Part shown: piece after piece, positions 1 through 5,036 of the stretch
Layout of the letters: each line of letters begins with the position of its first letter
How positions within the stretch are numbered: the first letter of the stretch is position 1
DNA from: Candidatus Sumerlaeota bacterium
GTDB taxonomy: Bacteria > CG03 > SLGR01
Assembly: GCA_007136585.1 (NCBI GenBank)
Contig: SLGR01000182.1
Coordinates: forward strand, 1 to 11,076
Length of the DNA stretch: 11,076 bases
Direction: 5' to 3'
Made by a program: the position numbers and the translations under genes
Notes under the pieces: model-generated
Told to the model about the DNA's origin: nothing
Databases searched by the model: none
Seen by the model: only the letters and a program-made list of their open reading frames with translations

Positions 1-559
1 AAGCCTCAATTATCCGTTTCTCCGGAATTAGCTTGAAACTGAACCCCTGACAACGGGAGGTTATGGTCTCAAGAACTTTATCGGGTTCAGTTGTGGCCAT
101 AATGAATATAGCGTGCGGAGGAGGCTCTTCCAGTGTTTTAAGGAATGCGTTGAAGGCGTCCTTGGAGAGCATATGAACCTCATCGATTATATAGGCTTTG
201 CGTTTTAAGGAGGCCGGAGCGAATTTCACGTTCTCGCGGAGCTGACGCATATCGTCGACGCCTCTGTTGGAAGCGGCATCTATCTCAATTACGTCAACGC
301 TAGAGGAGGAAGTTATCTCACGACAGCTGGAACACTCGTTACAGGGTTCCTGCTCTTTCAGTTCATCGCAGTTTACAGCCTTGGCCAGTATCCTGGCGGT
401 AGATGTCTTTCCCACCCCCCTGGGACCTGTAAATAAGTACGCGTGCGAGGTCTTTCCCAGGCGTATAGCGTTTCTGAGGGTCGTTGTGATATGCTCCTGG
501 CCTACGACTTCACTGAAACGCTGCGGCCTGTATTTTCTTGCTATTACAAGATACGACAT
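1..559 (-). CDS. dnaX: DNA polymerase III subunit gamma/tau, N-terminal part (runs off the left edge)
   Basis: This encodes the ATPase subunit of the DNA polymerase III clamp loader, which loads the sliding clamp during replication. About 186 codons are present; the rest lies beyond base 1. The protein starts [12 protein letters not shown], the usual family opening. Visible motifs are the Walker A loop GPRGVGKT (residues 45-52), four zinc-binding cysteines C64, C73, C76 and C79, the Walker B-like DEVH (126-129), the sensor-1 region around ATTEPDK (155-161), and the SRC motif with the arginine finger R169. The numbering matches E. coli DnaX almost exactly. The ATG at 559 overlaps the stop of the upstream gene as TGATG, so translation is probably coupled; the nearest AAAGGAG (577-583) is about 17 nt upstream, rather far. 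Any gamma/tau frameshift site would lie outside the window. Identification is secure. Confidence 0.97.
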   Translation of the reverse strand, partial: MSYLVIARKYRPQRFSEVVGQEHITTTLRNAIRLGKTSHAYLFTGPRGVGKTSTARILAKAVNCDELKEQEPCNECSSCREITSSSSVDVIEIDAASNRGVDDMRQLRENVKFAPASLKRKAYIIDEVHMLSKDAFNAFLKTLEEPPPHAIFIMATTEPDKVLETITSRCQGFSFKLIPEKRIIEA

Positions 560-879
560 CACGTATTTCTGACATGCTCCTTTATGATCTCCTCGGCCCT
601 TTCCCTGTTTTCCGCATCATCTGCCGGAACCATTATCTTTATTGGAACAGCCCCGGTTCCTACGGGAACTATGGAAGGGTAGTAAAGGTTATGTATGTAA
701 CTTTCTATTCCGCTTGAATCAAGCAGCGATTTGAGAAAACCGGCCTCCACGTTCTTCCACGTGGAATATATTTCCACAAGTTCTCTGTAGGACTTAGGCG
801 GCCCTTTCTCAAGCCGGCCGCCGCAGCAGCAGCGCTTGAGTTTTTCCCCGTACTCTTTCCCGCATTTTACGCAATACAT
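559..879 (-). CDS. small zinc-ribbon protein with DUF2007-like domain, upstream of and overlapping dnaX
   Basis: This is a soluble protein of 106 residues in two parts. The N-terminus has a zinc-ribbon-like cysteine set, C3-x2-C6 and then C17, C18 and C19 followed by GG. Residues about 35-103 look like the DUF2007 family (putative signal-transducing proteins): a start like [16 protein letters not shown], then GIESYI, a VPVGTG-like turn, a hydrophobic strand with VPADD, and a final Ala/Glu-rich helix. DUF2007 has no firm biochemical role, so none is claimed. Its TGA overlaps the dnaX ATG by one base, suggesting coupled translation. The ATG at 879 is the only start that keeps both CxxC cysteines. 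It has no ideally placed Shine-Dalgarno: GAGAAGGGG is about 12-20 nt upstream and partly inside a short GGGG-ATA-CCCC stem. Domain call moderately sure, function unknown. Confidence 0.8.
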   Translation of the reverse strand: MYCVKCGKEYGEKLKRCCCGGRLEKGPPKSYRELVEIYSTWKNVEAGFLKSLLDSSGIESYIHNLYYPSIVPVGTGAVPIKIMVPADDAENRERAEEIIKEHVRNT

Positions 880-900
880 TTTTGGGGGATACCCCTTCTC

Positions 901-918
901 CCGTATTCTTTAATACGG
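901..918 (-). repeat. perfect 7-bp inverted repeat (stem-loop) between tRNA-Ala and the DUF2007 gene
   Basis: CCGTATT (901-907) and AATACGG (912-918) are exact reverse complements around a 4-nt loop. On the minus strand it falls in the tRNA-Ala trailer and the leader of the next gene. It is followed by GAGAAGGGG and not by a T-run, so it is not a standard intrinsic terminator. It could be a processing or stability hairpin in a tRNA-mRNA cotranscript; that role is inference. Confidence 0.5.
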
Positions 919-942
919 CGCCACCGGCAAGAGTGTAGATTA

Positions 943-1018
943 TGGTGGAGATGGGGGGACTTGAACCCCCGACTTCCACGTTGCGAACGTGGCGCTCTCC
1001 CAACTGAGCTACATCCCC
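943..1018 (-). tRNA. tRNA-Ala (anticodon CGC)
   Basis: Read on the minus strand this 76-nt segment folds as a full cloverleaf. The acceptor GGGGATG pairs with CATCTCC, the D-arm is GCTC/GAGC, the anticodon stem CCACG/CGTGG encloses loop TTCGCAA, and the T-arm GGGGG/CCCCC encloses loop TTCAAGT. The discriminator is A and the CCA end is encoded. The loop gives anticodon CGC, reading GCG (Ala). Position 3:70 is a G:U pair, the classic alanine identity element, which independently supports the assignment. It lies 9 nt downstream of tRNA-Ser(GCU) in the same direction, so the two are almost surely cotranscribed. Confidence 0.97.
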
Positions 1019-1027
1019 ACCTTAACC

Positions 1028-1121
1028 TGGCGGAGAGGCCGGGATTTGAACCCGGGCCAGGCCTTAACAGCCTGCTAGCGGTTTAGCAAACCGCCCCCTT
1101 CAGCCACTTGGGTACCTCTCC
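1028..1121 (-). tRNA. tRNA-Ser (anticodon GCU)
   Basis: On the minus strand this 94-nt segment has acceptor GGAGAGG paired with CCTCTCC, discriminator G, and an encoded CCA. The anticodon stem GCGGT/ACCGC encloses loop TTGCTAA, giving anticodon GCU for AGC/AGU. A long variable arm, typical of serine tRNA, and a T-loop TTCAAAT follow. It is the first gene of the tRNA pair and starts 10 nt after a TATAAT box. Its charging enzyme SerS is encoded at 5037-6302 in this window. Confidence 0.97.
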
Positions 1122-1131
1122 TTTAACCGGT

Positions 1132-1160
1132 ATTATATTAAAGCGGTAGCGGGCAGGCAA
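1132..1160 (-). promoter_or_regulatory. sigma-70-type promoter for the tRNA-Ser/tRNA-Ala unit
   Basis: On the minus strand a perfect TATAAT (1132-1137) is preceded, after exactly 17 bp, by TTGCCT (1155-1160; 4 of 6 matches to TTGACA). Initiation would fall within a few bases of the tRNA-Ser 5' end at 1121, the short leader typical of tRNA genes. The -35 lies inside the inverted repeat at 1150-1167. The downstream DUF2007 gene and dnaX may also be read from here, as no intrinsic terminator intervenes. Confidence 0.7.
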
Positions 1161-1167
1161 CTGCCCG
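1150..1167. repeat. perfect 7-bp palindrome overlapping the tRNA promoter -35
   Basis: CGGGCAG (1150-1156) and CTGCCCG (1161-1167) are exact reverse complements around GCAA. The repeat covers the -35 hexamer of the minus-strand tRNA promoter, where a repressor or activator could bind. In RNA the plus strand would form a GC-rich hairpin with a GNRA loop, but no T-run follows on either strand, so a terminator is unlikely. The operator role is inference. Confidence 0.45.
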
Positions 1168-1221
1168 ACGATACTTTACCATAACCCAAACGTATCCGCC
1201 GGTATCAGGTTAAATTATATG

Positions 1222-1265
1222 AAAAAAACAGCAAAAAGCAAAACCGGCAGAAATCTCTGAAAAAA
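1222..1265 (+). promoter_or_regulatory. cluster of A-tracts upstream of the lipoprotein promoter (possible UP element or bent DNA)
   Basis: Runs of 3-7 A residues are centred near 1225, 1235, 1242, 1252 and 1262, mostly spaced close to one helical turn, and the last abuts the TTGACA box. Phased A-tracts are known to bend DNA, and A-rich sequence just upstream of a -35 can contact the RNA polymerase alpha C-terminal domain. The regulatory effect here is inference. Confidence 0.35.
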
Positions 1266-1266
1266 T

Positions 1267-1296
1267 TTGACATGGCAGGCTTAATTTATGTAAATT
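1267..1296 (+). promoter_or_regulatory. probable sigma-70 promoter of the lipoprotein gene
   Basis: A consensus TTGACA (1267-1272) is followed after 18 bp by TAAATT (1291-1296; 4 of 6 matches), or after 17 bp by GTAAAT. This would give a leader of roughly 60 nt before the ATG at 1366. The -35 is strong, the -10 imperfect. Confidence 0.6.
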
Positions 1297-1320
1297 AGAA
1301 AAGAAGTAAAGACAGATATA

Positions 1321-1344
1321 ACAGGAAATCCCAAAAGTTCCTGT
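1321..1344 (+). repeat. perfect 7-bp inverted repeat in the lipoprotein 5' leader
   Basis: ACAGGAA (1321-1327) and TTCCTGT (1338-1344) are exact reverse complements around a 10-nt loop. They lie downstream of the predicted start of transcription and 8 nt before the GGAAGGAG ribosome site at 1353-1360. The repeat could be a protein-binding operator or an mRNA stem-loop affecting translation or stability; the sequence does not decide between these. Confidence 0.45.
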
Positions 1345-1365
1345 AAATTTCTGGAAGGAGAAAAA

Positions 1366-1734
1366 ATGAGAAAAGGAATCTATGCGGCGGGGCTGTTTTT
1401 ATCAGCGGCGCTTCTGGCAGCAGGGTGCGGGGGCCCGGATGCACCTCCGGAAACAACTCTTACGGAAGATGAGTACATTGAGGTAATCGCTCACTGGAAC
1501 CTTATCCATACCGGTTACCAGGAGGAGATTAACGGGGCTATTCAGGATGAGGATCACGACAGGGTAGCCGAACTGCAGGAAGAGTTTGCCATGGAAGCAA
1601 ACTGGCTCCTTGAGGAACTCGGAGTAGATGATGCCGAACTTGCGGCCTTTGAAGAAGCTAACCCCGATTTTCTTGATGATCCTGCTAATCAGGAAAGGGT
1701 ACTTGAAAGGATAGAAGCTATACTTCAGGAATAA
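1366..1734 (+). CDS. small acidic lipoprotein of unknown function
   Basis: This 122-residue precursor has a clear lipoprotein signal: MRK, a hydrophobic stretch (about 5-19), and the lipobox AAGC with lipidated C21. The residue after the cysteine is Gly, so the E. coli Asp+2 inner-membrane retention rule does not apply; outer-membrane placement is possible. The mature 102 residues begin with a Pro-rich linker (GGPDAPPETT). They are then strongly acidic and look almost wholly helical, with probable helices around 33-60, 63-85 and 88-121. No catalytic motif or cysteine is visible. The start is well supported by GGAAGGAG (1353-1360) and its own promoter. I do not recognise the family. It sits apart from its neighbours, 114 bp before the potassium channel gene, so a shared role is not established. 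Confidence 0.85.
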   Translation: MRKGIYAAGLFLSAALLAAGCGGPDAPPETTLTEDEYIEVIAHWNLIHTGYQEEINGAIQDEDHDRVAELQEEFAMEANWLLEELGVDDAELAAFEEANPDFLDDPANQERVLERIEAILQE

Positions 1735-1755
1735 CCTTTTCCTTTAAAAAAGGTT
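1733..1755 (+). terminator. AT-rich stem-loop just after the lipoprotein stop, possible weak terminator
   Basis: AACCTTTT (1733-1740) pairs with AAAAGGTT (1748-1755) around a 7-nt loop, starting inside the TAA stop. There is no T-run after it and the stem has only two G:C pairs, so termination would be weak or factor-dependent. Confidence 0.3.
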
Positions 1756-1848
1756 CTTCAATATAAGGCGGCCGGCCCGCGCAGTTCTGAACTTGGGGTA
1801 GAACAAGAGAGACTGCCAGGGCCGGTTTCCTGTTTTGGGTAATTAATT

Positions 1849-2871
1849 ATGATGCTTAATGACAACCTGAGTTTGAGAAAGAACATACATAGAATAATAA
1901 CAGCGATACTCCTGATCATTCTCCTGGGCGGGGCCGGATATACCATATTAGAGGGGTGGCCCCTGCTGGATTCGGTTTATATGACAGTAATAACCCTTAC
2001 TACTGTAGGGTTTATGGAGGTGCAGCCCCTATCTGCGGCAGGAAGGGTATTTACAATATTTCTTATTATAAGCGGGTTTAGCACCATCATTTACGGACTT
2101 GGGTCTATAACGACTTTTATCGCCGACGGGAGTATGGCGGAGATAATAAGGAGAAGGAAAATGGATAAGAAAATAAAAAAACTGGAAAATCACAGTATAA
2201 TATGCGGGGCCGGGGATATGGGGCGCCACGTGATACAGGAGTTTATATCCACCCGGAACCGGTTTGTTCTTATTGAAAAAGATGAAGAAAAAGTAAAGGA
2301 TCTCTGCCAGAAACACGGAACCATAATGTGTGTAATTGGAAACGCGGCCTCCGACCAGGCTCTGAAGGAGGCGGGGATAGAAAAGGCTTCCGGGCTTATA
2401 ACAACCTTTGCCTCGGACAAGGAGAACCTTTTTGTGGTCCTTACCGCAAGAAACATCAACCCTTCTCTGCGTATAGTCTCACGCAGCATAGAAGATGAGT
2501 CCGGGCACAAGCTCAGGACCGCAGGTGCCGATTCGGTCGTCTCGGCAAACCGGATAGGTGGGATGAGGATCGCATCAGAGATGCTTCGTCCCCGGGTAGT
2601 CTCATTTCTTGACGTGATGCTGCGGGCCAGCGATGCCGTTCTGCGGGTTGAAGAGGCTGAAGTTACCGCCGGGTCGCATGCCGAGGAGAAAACCCTCTCC
2701 GAATCCGGGATTCAAGACAGGGACGGGGCTGTAATAATAGCCGTGCTTGAGAAAGAAACAGGGATATACCGGTATAACCCCGAGGCGGATTACCTCCTGA
2801 AACCGGGGGACGTTATAATCGCCATAGGAAAATACGAGCAGATACTTAAGTTAAGAAAACATACCGGATGA
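1849..2871 (+). CDS. two-TM potassium channel with cytoplasmic RCK (TrkA-N/TrkA-C) domain
   Basis: This 340-residue protein resembles MthK-type K+ channels, which assemble in the inner membrane and are gated by cytoplasmic RCK domains. TM1 is about residues 14-34, and the pore helix and filter follow with TTVGF (51-55). TM2 is about 64-92, then a basic linker (RRRKMDKKIKK). The RCK/TrkA-N Rossmann fold begins about 115 with GAGDMG (120-125) and an acidic residue (E143) at the end of the second strand, as in NAD-binding or nucleotide-binding RCK domains. The TrkA-C domain is about 263-338. The filter reads TVGF-Met-Glu, not the textbook TVGYGD. An in-frame TAA at 1840 blocks any longer start; ATG 1849 or the adjacent ATG 1852 are both possible, with only a weak GGG (1837-1839) upstream. 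Family call is firm; ion selectivity and ligand are not proven. Confidence 0.92.
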   Translation: MMLNDNLSLRKNIHRIITAILLIILLGGAGYTILEGWPLLDSVYMTVITLTTVGFMEVQPLSAAGRVFTIFLIISGFSTIIYGLGSITTFIADGSMAEIIRRRKMDKKIKKLENHSIICGAGDMGRHVIQEFISTRNRFVLIEKDEEKVKDLCQKHGTIMCVIGNAASDQALKEAGIEKASGLITTFASDKENLFVVLTARNINPSLRIVSRSIEDESGHKLRTAGADSVVSANRIGGMRIASEMLRPRVVSFLDVMLRASDAVLRVEEAEVTAGSHAEEKTLSESGIQDRDGAVIIAVLEKETGIYRYNPEADYLLKPGDVIIAIGKYEQILKLRKHTG

Positions 2872-2923
2872 ACTGAGTTGCCGGATCTCCGAACAACCGC
2901 ATTAGTAATAACTTAAGGGAAAA

Positions 2924-3013
2924 TGGCGGAGGGGAGAGGATTCGAACCCCCGGTGCCCATAAGGACACAGCGGTTTTCGAGACCGCCGCCTTCGTCCGCT
3001 CGGCCACCCCTCC
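2924..3013 (-). tRNA. tRNA-Ser (anticodon CGA)
   Basis: On the minus strand this 90-nt segment has acceptor GGAGGGG paired with CCCCTCC, discriminator G, and an encoded CCA. Anticodon stem GCGGT/ACCGC encloses loop CTCGAAA, giving anticodon CGA for UCG. The long variable arm and T-loop TTCGAAT fit serine; the T-stem holds two G:U pairs. It stands alone, convergent with the potassium channel gene, whose transcript could run antisense through it because no terminator is visible in the 52 bp between. I found no convincing promoter for it, only a TATATA about 45 nt upstream on the minus strand with no good -35. Confidence 0.96.
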
Positions 3014-3191
3014 GTTTTATGAAAAAAATCCTTACTCGAAAAAATGAGTTTTTATATATTCTGAGCAGATTTAACTATGGCTTTCGCAGTATAGAATTAC
3101 TGTATAAGCCGTAAATTTTGTTCTTACAGTTTAAGTTTACATTATTTTCCTCCTTATGTGAAGCAGTTCAATGAGTTTCATATTCTTGTGC
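3014..3191. other. AT-rich intergenic spacer without a recognisable gene
   Basis: This spacer lies between the lone tRNA-Ser and the glycosyltransferase promoter region and is distinctly richer in A and T than its surroundings. It holds short imperfect inverted repeats (CAGTA/TACTG near 3087-3102; ACTGTA/TACAGT at 3099-3104 and 3125-3130). I see no RNA gene, no credible protein frame and no clear terminator. Confidence 0.5.
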
Positions 3192-3220
3192 TTGTCAAAG
3201 TCAATTCATTTATTTACCAT
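3192..3220 (+). promoter_or_regulatory. possible promoter of the glycosyltransferase gene
   Basis: TTGTCA (3192-3197; 5 of 6 matches to the -35 consensus) is followed after 17 bp by TACCAT (3215-3220; 4 of 6). This would start transcription some 20 nt before the start codon. AT-rich sequence gives other possible -10 boxes nearby, so the exact placement is uncertain. Confidence 0.35.
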
Positions 3221-3246
3221 ATATATTGAAATGGAAAAGTTAACTT

Positions 3247-5022
3247 TTGACCGCAGAGGCAGAGCGCTTAGCTTCCCGTACTGTGAAGAATAACAAACAG
3301 GAACAAATAAACCCCGAGCAGAATCTAATATCCGGGTTTTTCAGGAAATTCCATCTTCCGCTTTTTATAATATTTTTCAGCATATTTTTCTGGCTGATAG
3401 CCCTGCCGGGAGCTCGTACCAGCGGGATTGACGGCGATGAGGCAAAACATGCCCATATGGCTATGAACCTGGCTGACGGCACGGATCTGCCTCTTTATTA
3501 CGGCTACAAGGTTCGTATCTTCGGGAGGGATATAACTTATACAGTTCTTTCGGATTACGAAATAGGGCTCCACAGCTTACTGCTTGTTCCCGTATTTTAC
3601 CTGTTTGGCTCCGGTGTTTTTTCTGTAAAATTATTCTCGGTTTTTATTTCCTGGGCTTTTCTATTGCTGCTTTTCCTGCTCTTAAGAAAATATCTTAATT
3701 TCTTTATCGGAGCCTTGACGGTTATCCTGACAGCCCTCAGTCCGGTTTTTATTCATGCTGTAAGGATAGGGTTTTTCCACCAGGAGATACTGATTAACCT
3801 CCTGTTGTTGCTCTCTGCGGCTTTTATGATTATATACCGGAAAAACGGAAAAACGCTATTTTTCTGGGCGGCGGCTTTCACGGCTGGGTTATCCCTTAAC
3901 ACGAAACTATCCGTAACCGCCCGCTTTTTTGGGGTGGCAGCGGCGACCCTGTTCCTATACCGCGGGGTAGTATGGAAATGGGTATCAGGCGAGAAAAAAA
4001 TGCGTATCGCGCTGGCTGCGGTTTTTTTTGCTGCCGGATCATTTCTCTTTATTCATTCCAACCTGGTACGGGGCGGGGGGTCTTTTAAACTCGCTCACAG
4101 TGTTTTTATAAGGGGAGAAGATACTTACGCGGGGAGAAGGGCCGGGGAGTATCTCAGCAACTTAAGCCTCCGTTTTTCCCAAATGGTAGATATGATCAGA
4201 GAAAACAGCTATGACATGACTACTGACACAATGGTACTGAGATTAAAAACCGGAAGAACCCTTGCCCTGTTTTTAACAGGGGGGTTTTTTCTTTCTTTTG
4301 CCGTAAACCCGCTGGTAGTTTTTTTCAGGTGGGATAAAAAAAAGAAACGGGTTTTCTACTTTATCAATATTACCTATCTGCTTATGTTTTTACTGAGCGC
4401 GATTAGCCCCGGCAGTCTCCGCCGAGCGCATATGTATATTCTTTTCCCATTTTTTCAGTTTACCGTAGCTGTTTTTATTTACAACCTGGGTAAATACTCC
4501 GGTAAGACCGGGGTTATGTTAGCACTGGGTATAGCGGCAGCTATACCCTATACGGCGGAACTTAGACGTTATCTAAAAGAGCATAATGAGAGCGGCGGCG
4601 CTATAATAGGATCTCCCGCTACGGATGATTTCATACGATACCTGAAGGCAAACGAACCTAATCCGATTTTTACTTTATGCCACTCAACTCTGGCGCACGA
4701 TTCCATCCCTTTTCTTACGGGAGGCTTTACCCCGCAGGTAAATCAGGCCCTGGCTTTTTACATTCTTGAGCTTGAAAGACGAAGAGAACCTTTTAACAGT
4801 ACAGGTTACATTAACATCATACATAAAGAGTTCAGATATATAGACAAAGCTTATATCCTTGACAACATTCACACGTCCCGGCACCCCCTACCTGAGGTCC
4901 GTGAGCTTGTTTTTAATACTCTTAAGGAAACGGGGTTTGAAGTTAAAACCCGGAAAACTTTCAGGGATAACTCAGGGAACCCTCTCTATGGGCTTACAAA
5001 AATATACAGGGAGAAAACCTGA
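3247..5022 (+). CDS. polytopic membrane glycosyltransferase, GT-C fold, family 39 (PMT/ArnT)-like
   Basis: This 591-residue membrane protein probably moves a sugar from a polyprenyl-phosphate donor to an acceptor on the outer face of the inner membrane. A short Lys/Gln-rich cytoplasmic tail is followed by TM1 (about 36-55). The first external loop then carries GDEAKHAH (63-70), the position where PMT/ArnT-type enzymes hold their catalytic or metal-binding acidic residue (D64/E65 here). Many further TM segments follow to about residue 440, including one just before RIGFFHQE (173-180). The last 150 residues look soluble. Substrate cannot be read from sequence; glycolipid, glycan or protein are all possible. 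The start is probably TTG 3247, with GGAAAAG (3233-3239) upstream; a TAA at 3241 prevents extension, and GTG 3283 is the only close alternative. It ends 14 bp from the convergent serS stop. Confidence 0.75.
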   Translation: MTAEAERLASRTVKNNKQEQINPEQNLISGFFRKFHLPLFIIFFSIFFWLIALPGARTSGIDGDEAKHAHMAMNLADGTDLPLYYGYKVRIFGRDITYTVLSDYEIGLHSLLLVPVFYLFGSGVFSVKLFSVFISWAFLLLLFLLLRKYLNFFIGALTVILTALSPVFIHAVRIGFFHQEILINLLLLLSAAFMIIYRKNGKTLFFWAAAFTAGLSLNTKLSVTARFFGVAAATLFLYRGVVWKWVSGEKKMRIALAAVFFAAGSFLFIHSNLVRGGGSFKLAHSVFIRGEDTYAGRRAGEYLSNLSLRFSQMVDMIRENSYDMTTDTMVLRLKTGRTLALFLTGGFFLSFAVNPLVVFFRWDKKKKRVFYFINITYLLMFLLSAISPGSLRRAHMYILFPFFQFTVAVFIYNLGKYSGKTGVMLALGIAAAIPYTAELRRYLKEHNESGGAIIGSPATDDFIRYLKANEPNPIFTLCHSTLAHDSIPFLTGGFTPQVNQALAFYILELERRREPFNSTGYINIIHKEFRYIDKAYILDNIHTSRHPLPEVRELVFNTLKETGFEVKTRKTFRDNSGNPLYGLTKIYREKT

Positions 5023-5036
5023 GTTGCGATTCCGGG

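Noticed and set aside
809-1003. Minus-strand open frame of 64 codons across tRNA-Ala
   Set aside because: Its middle is the translated tRNA gene (the familiar VGGSSPP pattern) and the rest overlaps the DUF2007 gene; a spurious frame.
1784-1804. GTTCT/AGAAC inverted repeat upstream of the potassium channel gene
   Set aside because: Only 5 bp with a 10-nt loop; no promoter nearby to give it meaning.
1028-3013. Integrative element bounded by the two tRNA-Ser genes (shared TGGCGGAG at both 3' ends)
   Set aside because: The shared bases are only the normal conserved serine tRNA 3' end; there is no integrase, and no longer direct repeat or other mobile gene between them.
3034-3056. Intrinsic terminator (ACTC...GAGT followed by TTTTT) on the plus strand
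   Set aside because: The stem is only 4 bp with an 8-nt A-rich loop, too weak to support.
2923-3114. Plus-strand open frame of 63 codons antisense to tRNA-Ser(CGA)
   Set aside because: It is the reverse strand of a tRNA (RGFEPP-type artefact) and has no ribosome site.
3087-3130. LexA-like or other operator from the CTGT and ACAG half-sites
   Set aside because: The half-sites are 22 bp apart, not 8, and the region is so AT-rich that short inverted repeats are expected by chance.
3140-3160. Minus-strand GGAGG followed by ATG-TAA (minimal start-stop frame)
   Set aside because: No gene or regulator downstream on that strand to make sense of it; likely chance in AT-rich DNA.
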